Positions 24,319 through 33,472 of a stretch of 64,000 nt of DNA are shown piece by piece. Made by a program: the position numbers and the translations under genes. The notes under the pieces are model-generated. The model saw nothing but the letters and a program-made list of their open reading frames with translations. It was not told the DNA's origin and made no database searches. Every line of letters starts with the position of its first letter. The stretch's first letter is position 1. Source of the stretch: an uncultured Clostridia bacterium (GTDB taxonomy: Bacteria; Bacillota; Clostridia; TANB77; CAG-508); assembly GCA_928721565.1 (NCBI GenBank), contig OV788638.1:496001-560000 (forward strand), read 5' to 3'.

Positions 24319-25266
24319 ATGATAGCATTTTTTGCCAATATATTTGGTTATGTATTAAATTTTATTTATAGTATTGTTAAAAATTATGGGTTAGCAATTA
24401 TCATTTTTTCTATACTAGTAAAAATAGTGATGATACCAATATCTATAAAACAGCAAAAAACTATGAAAAAATCAAAAAAAATACAAACTAAAATGAAAGA
24501 AATACAATTCAAATATAAAAATAATCCGGAAATGTTAAATAAAGCAACACAGGAATTGTATAAATCAGAAAATATGAGTCCTTTTAGTGGGTGTTTTAGT
24601 GCAATTATTCAAATTATCTTGTTATTTGCAGTATTTTATTTAGTACGTTCACCACTTACATATATGAAAAAAATTGATGGAAGTGTAACAGAAAAATATT
24701 CAAAAATAATAAGAGAAAATAATTTGAGTACAAATAGTGCATATCCAGAAATAGAAATAATAAGAGAATTAAATAATGTTAGAGAATTAAAAAATAAACC
24801 AACAGAGGAAAATGCAGAAGAAAGTGAAGATCAGCAAAATAAAACAAACTTATCTGAAATAAATGATGAAGAACTAAATTCTTTATATATAAATATGGAT
24901 TTCTTAGGTCTTAATTTAGCTCAAGTACCAACAAGAAGTTCTGATTGGAAAGCATATATAATTCCAATTTTATATGTACTTGTTTCTATAATTTCGTTAA
25001 GAGTTGTAAATAATACAGGTAAAAAAGATAAAAAAGAAAATCCAGAAGAAAATAAAGATGAAAAATCAGTAGTAAAACCAGAAGATGATTTTGATCCAAT
25101 GGAACAAATGAACAAAAATATGAACTTAATGTTCCCTGTAATGTACTTGGCCGTAGCACTTATAGCACCTTTAGGTTTAGCTTTATACTGGCTAATGAAT
25201 AGTTTATTAATGATTGTCGAAAAATTAGTTTTAAATAAGCTTTTAAAGGATGAGGAGGAAGAATAA
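24319..25266 (+). CDS. yidC: Membrane protein insertase YidC
   Basis: 315 residues, the short Gram-positive type. Hydrophobic segments lie near 1-35, 85-110, 220-235 and 275-300. The groove charge that is Arg in many YidCs is Lys here (SILVKIVMIPISIKQ), as seen in other clostridial forms. Between the second and third helices there is an enlarged acidic loop (about 125-190, rich in Glu and Asn), and another before the last helix (KKDKKENPEENKDEK). It has no lipoprotein cysteine at the start. Inserts membrane proteins with or without SecYEG. Confidence 0.93.
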   Translation: MIAFFANIFGYVLNFIYSIVKNYGLAIIIFSILVKIVMIPISIKQQKTMKKSKKIQTKMKEIQFKYKNNPEMLNKATQELYKSENMSPFSGCFSAIIQIILLFAVFYLVRSPLTYMKKIDGSVTEKYSKIIRENNLSTNSAYPEIEIIRELNNVRELKNKPTEENAEESEDQQNKTNLSEINDEELNSLYINMDFLGLNLAQVPTRSSDWKAYIIPILYVLVSIISLRVVNNTGKKDKKENPEENKDEKSVVKPEDDFDPMEQMNKNMNLMFPVMYLAVALIAPLGLALYWLMNSLLMIVEKLVLNKLLKDEEEE

Positions 25267-25267
25267 A

Positions 25268-25939
25268 ATGGCAAAAAGTATAATTTCAGAAGGAAAAACT
25301 ACATCAGAAGCAATTGAAAAAGGACTAAAAGAGATTGGTTTGCCAAAAGAATTAGTTGATATTAAAGTAATTGAAGAAAATAAAAAAAGTTTCTTTGATA
25401 TATTAGCTCCAAAAGTAGTAAAGGTAGAACTAAAAGAAAAAGAGGCTAAAAAGCCTGAAGAATTCGAGATCGAGACAACAGAAGAAGAACTTGAAAAAGC
25501 AAAAAATAAATTAGATAAATTTTTAACAGAATTTGTAGAAAAGCTTAATAATGGAACAACATATGAAATTCAAATAAAAGAAAAATGTATATATGTAATT
25601 ATAAGTGGTGATAATGTAGGAAATCTAATAGGATATAGAGGAGATTCATTATACGCATTAGAAAACTTATTAAAAGTAATGGCTAATAAACAATCAGAGA
25701 ACAGAGTGATTGTTAGATTAGATATAGAAGATTACAAAGAAAAAAGAGTAAAAATATTACAAGAATTGGCTGCTAAAAAAGCAAAAATTGTCGAAAAAAC
25801 AGGGAAAATTGTAACTTTAGAACCAATGAAAGCATATGAAAGAAAGGTTATTCACACATTTTTACAAGATAATCCTAAAGTAGAAACAAGAAGTATTGGA
25901 CAAGAGCCAAAAAGAAGAATTGTAATTTCAAAAAAATAA
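25268..25939 (+). CDS. jag: RNA-binding protein Jag/KhpB
   Basis: 223 residues. A Jag-N domain at the start (AKSIISEGKTTSEAIEKGLKEIGL), a KH domain around 100-150 (GNLIGYRGDSLYALENLL) and an R3H domain at the end (MKAYERKVIHTFLQDNPKVETRSIG). KhpB works with KhpA as an RNA chaperone linked to cell elongation in Firmicutes. ATG 25268 with GAGGAGG is preferred; a frame from 25250 would run through the SD. Confidence 0.94.
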   Translation: MAKSIISEGKTTSEAIEKGLKEIGLPKELVDIKVIEENKKSFFDILAPKVVKVELKEKEAKKPEEFEIETTEEELEKAKNKLDKFLTEFVEKLNNGTTYEIQIKEKCIYVIISGDNVGNLIGYRGDSLYALENLLKVMANKQSENRVIVRLDIEDYKEKRVKILQELAAKKAKIVEKTGKIVTLEPMKAYERKVIHTFLQDNPKVETRSIGQEPKRRIVISKK

Positions 25940-25954
25940 ATAAAAAATCGGAAG

Positions 25955-26020
25955 TCAAAGTTCAGATTTTAATCATGCAGAAGACAAATGCATATGGTTA
26001 AACTAACTTTGATTTTTTTA
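25955..26020 (+). terminator. Terminator-like structure after jag
   Basis: TCAAAGTT (25955-25962) pairs with AACTTTGA (26005-26012), followed by an eight-T run. The long loop holds a second small hairpin, ATGCA/TGCAT. It could end the rpmH-jag transcript or attenuate reading into mnmE, which starts 20 bases further. Confidence 0.5.
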
Positions 26021-26040
26021 ATTTTAAAAGGAGGTATATT

Positions 26041-27411
26041 ATGAGTACAATAGCGTCTATATCTACGGCACCAGGCATTGGAGGCATAGGTATAATTAGG
26101 ATGAGTGGTGAAAATACATTTAATATATTAGGAAAAATTTTCAAGCCAAAAACAAATCAAAAAATAGAAGATATAAAGGGATATACTATAAAATATGGAC
26201 ATATTGTAGAAAAAAATCAAATTATTGACGAAGTATTAGTATCTTATTTTAAGGCACCAAAAAGTTATACAACAGAAAATATGTGTGAAATTAATTCTCA
26301 TGGTGGGAATATAGTGGTAAAAAAGATATTAGAATTATGCCTAAAAAATGGGGCGGAACTAGCAGAACCAGGGGAATTTACCAAAAGAGCATTTTTAAAT
26401 GGAAGAATAGATTTGGCCCAAGCAGAATCAGTAATAGATGTTATTAATGCCAAATCAGACAAAGAAGCAAAAAGTGGAATAAAGCAGTTGGATGGCTACT
26501 TATCAAGCGAAATTAAAGAAATAAAACAAGAAATATTAGACGTTTTAGTAAATATTGAAGTAACAATTGATTATCCAGAATATGATACTCCTGAAGTTCA
26601 AGAAAAAGAAATAAAACAAATGCTTGAAAGCGTAGGAAATAGGCTAGAAAAACTAGAAAAATCATTTGATAATGGTAAAATAATAAAAGATGGAATAAAA
26701 ACAGCAATAATAGGAAAGCCAAATGCAGGTAAATCTTCACTTTTAAATGCAATTTTAAAAGAAGATAGGGCAATTGTAACAGATATAGCAGGAACTACAA
26801 GAGATACAATAGAAGAATTTGTTACAATAAATGGTATTCCGCTAAATTTAGTTGATACAGCAGGAATAAGAGATGCTTCAGACGAAGTAGAAAAAATAGG
26901 TGTAGAGAAATCAATAAAACAAGCAAAAGATGCTGATCTAATTATAGCAATCTTTGACAGCTCTAAGGAATTAACAGATGAAGACTTAGAAATATTGGAA
27001 TTAATTAAAAACAAAAAATCTATTATTTTATTAAATAAATCAGATTTAAATGCAAAAATTAATGAAAATGATAAAAGATTTACAGATATTACAGACAATA
27101 TTTTAAAAATATCAGCTTTAAACAAAACTGGAATAGATTTATTATATGAAAAAATTTCAAATTTGTTTAATTTAAATGAAATTAATTTAGATAATGAAAT
27201 TTTAATTACAAATATTCGTCATAAAAATATAATTTCAAAATCTTTAGACAATGTAAAAAAATCACAAGAAGCTTTGGAAATGAAATTGCCAATCGATATT
27301 ATAACAATTTATATAAAAAATATTTTAGAGGATTTAGGAGAGATTACAGGTGAAGTTGTAACTGAAGATATAATAAATGAAATTTTTTCAAAATTTTGTT
27401 TAGGAAAATAA
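26041..27411 (+). CDS. mnmE: tRNA modification GTPase MnmE
   Basis: 456 residues. The N-terminal folate-binding domain (TIASISTAPGIGGIGIIRMSG), a helical domain, and an inserted G domain with G1 GKPNAGKSSLLNAI (about 224), DTAG, and NKSD. The C-terminal motif is FCLGK with the required cysteine. With MnmG it makes the cmnm5/nm5 group on U34 of tRNAs. SD AGGAGG precedes the ATG; mnmG follows after 155 bases. Confidence 0.97.
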   Translation: MSTIASISTAPGIGGIGIIRMSGENTFNILGKIFKPKTNQKIEDIKGYTIKYGHIVEKNQIIDEVLVSYFKAPKSYTTENMCEINSHGGNIVVKKILELCLKNGAELAEPGEFTKRAFLNGRIDLAQAESVIDVINAKSDKEAKSGIKQLDGYLSSEIKEIKQEILDVLVNIEVTIDYPEYDTPEVQEKEIKQMLESVGNRLEKLEKSFDNGKIIKDGIKTAIIGKPNAGKSSLLNAILKEDRAIVTDIAGTTRDTIEEFVTINGIPLNLVDTAGIRDASDEVEKIGVEKSIKQAKDADLIIAIFDSSKELTDEDLEILELIKNKKSIILLNKSDLNAKINENDKRFTDITDNILKISALNKTGIDLLYEKISNLFNLNEINLDNEILITNIRHKNIISKSLDNVKKSQEALEMKLPIDIITIYIKNILEDLGEITGEVVTEDIINEIFSKFCLGK

Positions 27412-27566
27412 AAAAACGACTTGTGAAAATCGAAAATAAAGAAATTTAAAATAAAAAACATATAACTTGTTGTAAAAAGGACTAAAATCAAAATAAAAGG
27501 AAAATAAGAAGAAATAAAGCTAATCTAAAATATAATGTAAAATGATAAAATGGAGGGAAAAATAAA

Positions 27567-29435
27567 ATGAGTTACTATGCAGGTAAATATGATATAGTAG
27601 TTATTGGTGCAGGACATGCAGGATGTGAAGCAGCATTGGCAGCAGCAAGACTTGGGATGAAAACAGCGATATTTTCTTTAAGCCTAGAAGCTGTAGCTAA
27701 TATGCCATGTAATCCACATATAGGAGGAAGTTCAAAAGGACATTTAGTAAGAGAAATTGATGCTCTTGGTGGAGAAATGGGTAAAAATATAGATAAAACA
27801 ATGATTCAAATAAAAATGTTAAATACCTCAAAAGGCCCAGCAGTGCACTCTTTGAGGGCACAAGCAGACAGAAAAAGATATCAAATGGAAATGAAACATA
27901 CATTAGAAAAACAAGAAAATCTAGATCTAAAACAAGCAGAAATTGTTGACATAACATTAAAAGACAACAAAGTAAAATCTATAGAAACAGATGTTGGGGC
28001 AATATATGATGTAAAATCTATTATTGTTGCAACAGGAACGTACTTAAAAGGAAAAATTTTCATAGGAGATTATTCAAAAGAAAGCGGACCAGATGGCGTG
28101 TTTCCAGCAAATAAGCTATCTGAATGTTTAAAAAAATTAGGTGTAAATTTAATAAGATTTAAAACAGGTACACCTGCAAGAATAAACAAAAAAAGTATAG
28201 ATTTTTCCAAAATGGAAGTGCAAAAAGGAGATGATGGAATAATTCCATTCTCATTTGAAGACAAAATGAAAGATTTTAACCAAGTAGATTGTTATTTAAC
28301 ATATACAAATGCTGAAACACATAGAATTATAAGAGAAAATTTACACAGATCACCATTATATGGAGGAGAAATATCAGGAACAGGTCCAAGATATTGCCCA
28401 TCAATAGAAGACAAAGTAGTAAGATTTGCAGATAAAGAAAGACATCAAGTTTTCGTGGAGCCAATTGGGATAGACACAGATGAAATGTATATTCAAGGGA
28501 TGAGTTCATCATTGCCTGAAGACGTGCAAATAGCTATGTACAGGACACTTCCTGGATTAGAACAGTGTGAGTTTACAAGACCAGCATATGCCATAGAATA
28601 TGATTGTATAGACCCTTCTGAATTAAAATTATCACTAGAATATAAGAAAATAGATGGATTATTTTTCGCAGGGCAAACAAATGGAACATCTGGATATGAA
28701 GAAGCTGCTTGTCAAGGATTAATTGCAGGTATAAATGCTTCACAAAAAATAAAGGGTAAAGAACCACTAATTTTAGATAGAACAGAAGCATATATAGGAG
28801 TTTTAATTGATGATATTGTTACAAAAGGAACGAATGAACCATATAGAATGATGACTTCTAGAGCAGAATACAGGCTACTTTTACGTCAAGACAATGCTGA
28901 TTTGCGTTTAACAGAAAAAGGACATGAAATTGGTCTAATTTCAGATGAAAGATATAATAAATTTATAGAAAAAAAGCAAGAAATAGAAGCAGAAAAGAAA
29001 AGATTACAAGAAACTGTAGTTAAACCAACTGAAAAAGTAAATGAATTCTTAAAAAAACAAGGAACATCAGAACTTACAACAGGTTCAAAGCTTTCAGAAT
29101 TGTTAAAAAGAGCAGAAATTACATATGCTTCACTTGAAGCAATTGACGAAAATAGACCAAAATTAAGAGAACAAGTAAGAGAAGAAGTAGAAATTCAAGT
29201 AAAATATGATGGATATATAAAAATGCAAGAAGCACAAGTAGAGAAATTCAAGAAAATGGAGAAAAAACTATTGCCAGAAGATATGGATTATGAAAATATA
29301 AAAGGAATAAGCTTGGAGGCTAGACAAAAACTAAATAAACACAAACCACATTCTATAGGACAAGCTTCAAGAATTTCTGGAGTTTCTCCAGCAGATATAT
29401 CTGTACTACTTGTATATTTACAAACAAAAAGATAG
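27567..29435 (+). CDS. mnmG: tRNA uridine-5-carboxymethylaminomethyl enzyme MnmG
   Basis: 622 residues. FAD site GAGHAGCEAALAAARLG at the N-terminus, the conserved NPHIGGSSKGHLVREIDALGG and the Cys-containing GPRYCPSIEDKVVRF block, and a C-terminal helical domain (IGQASRISGVSPADISVLLVYL). It works as the FAD partner of MnmE in U34 modification. Gene order mnmE-mnmG-rsmG is that of most Firmicutes. Confidence 0.98.
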   Translation: MSYYAGKYDIVVIGAGHAGCEAALAAARLGMKTAIFSLSLEAVANMPCNPHIGGSSKGHLVREIDALGGEMGKNIDKTMIQIKMLNTSKGPAVHSLRAQADRKRYQMEMKHTLEKQENLDLKQAEIVDITLKDNKVKSIETDVGAIYDVKSIIVATGTYLKGKIFIGDYSKESGPDGVFPANKLSECLKKLGVNLIRFKTGTPARINKKSIDFSKMEVQKGDDGIIPFSFEDKMKDFNQVDCYLTYTNAETHRIIRENLHRSPLYGGEISGTGPRYCPSIEDKVVRFADKERHQVFVEPIGIDTDEMYIQGMSSSLPEDVQIAMYRTLPGLEQCEFTRPAYAIEYDCIDPSELKLSLEYKKIDGLFFAGQTNGTSGYEEAACQGLIAGINASQKIKGKEPLILDRTEAYIGVLIDDIVTKGTNEPYRMMTSRAEYRLLLRQDNADLRLTEKGHEIGLISDERYNKFIEKKQEIEAEKKRLQETVVKPTEKVNEFLKKQGTSELTTGSKLSELLKRAEITYASLEAIDENRPKLREQVREEVEIQVKYDGYIKMQEAQVEKFKKMEKKLLPEDMDYENIKGISLEARQKLNKHKPHSIGQASRISGVSPADISVLLVYLQTKR

Positions 29436-29447
29436 GAGAATTATGAT

Positions 29448-30170
29448 ATGGATTATAGTACATTTAACGAGGAAATGTTAGAAAAATCAAGTGTTTTAGG
29501 TGTTCGTTTTTCTGTGGAGCAAATTGATAAATTTTATAAATATATGAATTTATTGATTGAATGGAATGAAAAAATGAATTTAACAGCAATAATTGAACCA
29601 AGTGAAATTATATTAAAACATTTTATTGATTCGATAACAATTTTAAAAGAAATAAAAGATCAAGAGATGGTAGTTGATGTTGGGACTGGAGCAGGATTTC
29701 CTGGAATACCATTAAGTATAATGAATCCAACATTAAAAATAACACTTGTAGATTCTTTAAATAAAAGATTAATCTTTTTACAAGAGGTAATAAATGAGTT
29801 AAATTTGAAAAATGTGGAGCTTGTACATGCTAGAGCAGAGGAATTTGGACAAAATAATAAATTTAGAGAAAAATTTGACATAGCAACTTCAAGAGCAGTA
29901 GCAAATCTATCAACATTATCTGAATATTTATTACCACTTGTTAAAAGTAATGGAAAAGTAATAAGTATGAAGGCAAGTAATGCAAAAGAAGAAATAAAAG
30001 ATGCTCAAAAGGCAATTGAAATTTTAGGGGGAAAAATAAAAAGTATAGATGAATTTAATTTACCACAAAGTGATATAGGGAGAACTATTATAGTAATAAA
30101 TAAGAATAAAATGACTCCTAAAAAATATCCTAGAAAGGCGGGTACACCTGCAAAAGACCCAATTAAATAA
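29448..30170 (+). CDS. rsmG: 16S rRNA (guanine527-N7)-methyltransferase RsmG
   Basis: 240 residues. The SAM site VDVGTGAGFPGIPLSI (about 74-89), the family start (FYKYMNLLIEWNEKMNLTAI) and FDIATSRAVANLSTLSEYLLPL are present. Methylates G527 of 16S rRNA. It begins 12 bases after mnmG and is followed by a terminator. Confidence 0.96.
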   Translation: MDYSTFNEEMLEKSSVLGVRFSVEQIDKFYKYMNLLIEWNEKMNLTAIIEPSEIILKHFIDSITILKEIKDQEMVVDVGTGAGFPGIPLSIMNPTLKITLVDSLNKRLIFLQEVINELNLKNVELVHARAEEFGQNNKFREKFDIATSRAVANLSTLSEYLLPLVKSNGKVISMKASNAKEEIKDAQKAIEILGGKIKSIDEFNLPQSDIGRTIIVINKNKMTPKKYPRKAGTPAKDPIK

Positions 30171-30173
30171 GTA

Positions 30174-30208
30174 AAATGTTCCACAATAAAATGTGGAGCA
30201 TTTTTTTT
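30174..30208 (+). terminator. Terminator after rsmG
   Basis: AAATG.TCCACA pairs with TGTGGAGCATTT and is followed by a T-run, a few bases past the rsmG stop. It separates the mnm-rsmG unit from parAB. Confidence 0.8.
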
Positions 30209-30322
30209 GGAAATAAATTAATAAAAATGTGAAAAAAGGATTGACTTATTAAAAAATTTTTTATATCATATAAATGGCAAAAGAAAAAATTTATGTCTAA
30301 AAGAAAGGGATGACGTAAAAAA

Positions 30323-31093
30323 ATGGGAAAAGTAATATCAGTAGCAAACCAAAAAGGTGGAGTAGGAAAGACCACAACAACAGTTAATTTAAGCACTTTG
30401 CTAGCAAAGAAAGGAAAAAAAGTATTGTTAATAGATACTGATCCACAAGGAAATGCAACAAGTGGATTAGGCCTAACAAAAGAACTAGAATTATCTGTAT
30501 ATGATATATTAGTAGGAGACACAACCTTTGATGAAACAATAGAAAACACAGCAATAAAAAACTTAAAAATATGTCCATCAAACATTAGTTTGGCTGGAGC
30601 AGAAGTACAACTAGTTTCTATGATGTCAAGAGAACAAAGATTAAAAGTAAAATTAGACGAAGTTAAAGACCAATATGATTATATTTTAATAGATTGTCCA
30701 CCATCACTAGGTTTAGTAACACTAAATGCATTTACAGCATCTGATACAGTATTAATTCCAGTACAATGTGAATATTTTGCGCTAGAAGGATTAGGACAAT
30801 TGTTAAATACTGTAAATTTAGTAAAAAAACATTTAAACAAAAGTCTAGAAATAGAAGGAGCATTATTAACAATGTATGATGCAAGAACAAACCTTTCTAA
30901 TCAAGTAGTAAAAGAAGTAAAAAAATATTTTGAAGGAAAGGTTTACAAGACAGTAATACCAAGGAATGTAAGACTTAGTGAGGCTCCAAGTTATGGTATG
31001 CCAATATCACTTTATGACCCAAGGTCAAAAGGAGCAAAGGCATATGAAAAATTGACAAAAGAGTTTTTAAAGAATAATGCTCAATCAAAATAA
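30323..31093 (+). CDS. parA: Chromosome partitioning ATPase ParA/Soj
   Basis: 256 residues. Deviant Walker A KGGVGKTTTTVNLS at about 11, the DTDPQGNATSGLG block, and DCPPSLGLVTLNA. ParA dimerises on DNA with ATP and, with ParB, acts in origin segregation and control of DnaA. Followed by parB after 37 bases. Confidence 0.97.
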   Translation: MGKVISVANQKGGVGKTTTTVNLSTLLAKKGKKVLLIDTDPQGNATSGLGLTKELELSVYDILVGDTTFDETIENTAIKNLKICPSNISLAGAEVQLVSMMSREQRLKVKLDEVKDQYDYILIDCPPSLGLVTLNAFTASDTVLIPVQCEYFALEGLGQLLNTVNLVKKHLNKSLEIEGALLTMYDARTNLSNQVVKEVKKYFEGKVYKTVIPRNVRLSEAPSYGMPISLYDPRSKGAKAYEKLTKEFLKNNAQSK

Positions 31094-31130
31094 AAAAATA
31101 AAAAATAAAATAGATTAGGGGGAAATAAAT

Positions 31131-32015
31131 ATGGCAAAGGCAAAGATGACAGGACTAGGAAAAGGACTAGATGCATTATTTGGAGGTTCTCCATTAGAAA
31201 TGCAAATAGAAGAAACAGCAAGTCAAAGCGAAGATCAAGAAGATAGTAAAAATTTAAAAACGTTGAAAATAACAGAAGTTGAACCAAATAGAGAACAGCC
31301 AAGAAAAAATTTCAACCAAGAATCTTTAGAAGAATTGTCAGAATCAATAAAAACATATGGAATAATACAACCAATAGTTGTATCAAAAGAAGATGGATAT
31401 TATGCAATTATTGCAGGAGAGAGAAGATGGAGAGCTGCAAAGTTAGCAGGATTGGAAGAAGTACCAGCAATAATAAGAGAATCTGATGAGCAAACCAATA
31501 GAGAAATATCTTTAATAGAAAATATTCAAAGAGAAGACCTAAATCCATATGAAAAAGCGTTAGGAATAAGAAGCTTGATGGATAAATACGGAATGACACA
31601 AGAAGAAGTTTCTAAAAAAATAGGAAAAAGTAGAAGTAGTGTATCAAATACAGTAAGAATATTATATCTAACACCAGATGTATTGGAATTAGTAAAACAG
31701 GGAAAACTTACAGAAGGACATTGTAAAGCATTAGCTGGAATAAGTGATCCAAAGCGTCAATATGAAGCCGCTGTAAGGATGATAGAAAAAGGTGAATCTG
31801 TAAGACAAGCTGAAAGTAAAAATAGAATAACAAAAAGGGAAAAGAAATTAGACCCACAATATAAATATTTATATGAAGATATAGAAGATAGATTTCAAGG
31901 ATTTTTTGGAACAAAAGTAAAGTTAGACCAAGGAAAAAGAAAGGGCAGAATTATTATTGAATACCACAATAATGAAGATTTGGAGAGAATGTTGAATTTA
32001 ATTAAAGAAAATTAA
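31131..32015 (+). CDS. parB: Chromosome partitioning protein ParB/Spo0J
   Basis: 294 residues. GLGKGLDALFGG at the start (ParA-interacting), the CTPase/ParB box (IQPIVVSKEDGYYAIIAGERRWRAAKLAG; NIQREDLNPYEKA), a central HTH (TQEEVSKKIGKSRSSVSNTVRIL) and a C-terminal dimer region. ParB loads on parS sites near the origin and slides as a CTP clamp. No full parS 16-mer was found in this window by eye. Confidence 0.97.
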   Translation: MAKAKMTGLGKGLDALFGGSPLEMQIEETASQSEDQEDSKNLKTLKITEVEPNREQPRKNFNQESLEELSESIKTYGIIQPIVVSKEDGYYAIIAGERRWRAAKLAGLEEVPAIIRESDEQTNREISLIENIQREDLNPYEKALGIRSLMDKYGMTQEEVSKKIGKSRSSVSNTVRILYLTPDVLELVKQGKLTEGHCKALAGISDPKRQYEAAVRMIEKGESVRQAESKNRITKREKKLDPQYKYLYEDIEDRFQGFFGTKVKLDQGKRKGRIIIEYHNNEDLERMLNLIKEN

Positions 32016-32034
32016 AAATAAATTATAAAAAGTC

Positions 32035-32064
32035 TTGACAAGCGGCAGTAAAATGTGCTAATAT
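32035..32064 (+). promoter_or_regulatory. Promoter of tRNA-Ser (TGA)
   Basis: TTGACA (32035-32040), 18-base spacer, TAATAT (32059-32064), about 34 bases before the mature tRNA. Confidence 0.75.
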
Positions 32065-32097
32065 AAATACTGTCGCTGGACATTTGTCTATGGATAT

Positions 32098-32189
<92 letters not shown>

Positions 32190-32201
32190 ATAAAATAGAA
32201 A

Positions 32202-32232
32202 GGCATATCATTATAAAAATGATATGTTTTTC
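32202..32232 (+). terminator. Terminator after tRNA-Ser (TGA)
   Basis: GCATATCATT pairs with AATGATATG (short A-rich loop) and is followed by TTTTTC. Confidence 0.7.
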
Positions 32233-32260
32233 ACTATTAATTGTTTGACAACCAATATTT

Positions 32261-32350
32261 GGAGATGTACCCAAGTGGTGAAGGGGACTGTTTGCTAAAC
32301 AGTTAGGTCGGTAACACGGCGCGGAGGTTCGAACCCTCTCATCTCCGCCA
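32261..32350 (+). tRNA. tRNA-Ser (anticodon GCT)
   Basis: Class II tRNA. GGAGATG acceptor pairs with CATCTCC-G-CCA; anticodon stem ACTGT/ACAGT with loop TTGCTAA; long variable arm; CCA encoded. Confidence 0.97.
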
Positions 32351-32393
32351 AAAAAGATATAGAAATTTTTTAAATTTCTATATCTTTTTTTAT
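32351..32393 (+). terminator. Terminator after tRNA-Ser (GCT)
   Basis: AAAAAGATATAGAAATTT pairs with AAATTTCTATATCTTTTTTT. A long perfect stem with a T-run, closing the housekeeping arm before T4SS locus 2. Confidence 0.85.
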
Positions 32394-32424
32394 TGTAAAA
32401 GCATATAAAAAATGTCTAAAAAAC

Positions 32425-32453
32425 TTGAAAAAGAAGAGTTGTTGTTTTATAAT
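32425..32453 (+). promoter_or_regulatory. First promoter of T4SS locus 2
   Basis: TTGAAA (32425-32430), 17-base spacer, TATAAT (32448-32453), followed by TAAATTGAG. The promoter at 38541-38569 has the same architecture and shares GTTTTATAATTAAAT around its -10 box. Confidence 0.8.
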
Positions 32454-32493
32454 TAAATTGAGAGAGTATATTTTAAGAAAGGAGGACTATAAG

Positions 32494-33441
32494 ATGTATA
32501 ATTTAATAAGACTTTGGCATCAAAATAAAAAGGCATTTATAAGCATTCTTGCAGCTATAGTTTTTTTATTTCTTATTATACAAATACTTAATATGGCAAT
32601 GAAGAAAAAAAATCAAGAAAATTTATCAAGTTATGAAAATACGAATGCGAATAGTACAACGAATACAACAAGTGAAGAAGCTAAAAAAGGACTTTTATCA
32701 AATCAATCTGCGATAACAGGTCAAAGTGTTTCAAAAGAAAACTTAAAAGATGCTACAGATATAATTTATAATTTTATAAATTACTGCAATCAACAAGATT
32801 TTGATAAGGCATATGATTTATTATCAAAAGATTGTAAAGAACAGATATTTCCATCTGTAGATGTATTTAAAACTTCTTATTATAACAATGTTTTTGCAGG
32901 ACAAAAAAAGAGTTGCACAATAGAGAATTGGATAAACAATATATATAAAGTTAATATAAAAGAGGATGCATTAGCAACGGGAAATGTTACAGGATATGCA
33001 AAACAGGATTATATGACCATTGTAGAAGAGGATGATGGATATAAGTTAAATATTAATAATTATATAGGATTTGAACAAATAAATAGAAAAACATCTCGAG
33101 ATAATATTACCATGGAAGTGGCAAGTAAAAATACATATAAGGATTATGAAGAATACAATATTAAAGTAACAAATAATACTGAAAATATTATTCAATTAGA
33201 TAATGTAACTAGTGCTAAAACTTTATATTTAGAAGATAGCAAAGGGGCAACATATTCTTACTATAATCATGAACTTACAGATCAAACATTAACAGTAGCT
33301 GTAGGACAAACAAAAGAAGTAACAATTAAATTTTACAGTACATTTGTTTCGACAAAAAAAATTAAATATATAGTGTTTTCGAACATTATTTCAAAAAATA
33401 ATCAATTAACAGAACAATTAGAATTTAAAGCAAATGTATAG
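32494..33441 (+). CDS. VirB8/TcpC-like membrane protein candidate, T4SS locus 2
   Basis: 315 residues from ATG 32494 (SD AAAGGAGG). One N-terminal membrane helix (AFISILAAIVFLFLIIQIL), a Ser/Thr/Asn-rich linker, then a segment (about 85-185) with the motif KAYDLLSKDCKEQIFPSVDVFKTSYY, and a C-terminal beta-rich part (YNIKVTNNTENIIQLDNV...) like a small Ig-type or DUF4352 fold. The KAYxxL...F.sxxxF motif recurs twice in the protein at 37273-38433. A single-pass protein with NTF2-like extracellular domains is the plan of VirB8/TcpC, so a channel-assembly role is inferred; primary sequence alone does not prove it. Confidence 0.62.
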   Translation: MYNLIRLWHQNKKAFISILAAIVFLFLIIQILNMAMKKKNQENLSSYENTNANSTTNTTSEEAKKGLLSNQSAITGQSVSKENLKDATDIIYNFINYCNQQDFDKAYDLLSKDCKEQIFPSVDVFKTSYYNNVFAGQKKSCTIENWINNIYKVNIKEDALATGNVTGYAKQDYMTIVEEDDGYKLNINNYIGFEQINRKTSRDNITMEVASKNTYKDYEEYNIKVTNNTENIIQLDNVTSAKTLYLEDSKGATYSYYNHELTDQTLTVAVGQTKEVTIKFYSTFVSTKKIKYIVFSNIISKNNQLTEQLEFKANV

Positions 33442-33472
33442 CAAATAACGTAGTAAGAAGCGAGGTGATTAA

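Noticed and set aside
30174..30208. parS site
   Set aside because: TGTTCCACA resembles half of parS but the second half (CGTGAAACA) is missing; the sequence is the rsmG terminator.
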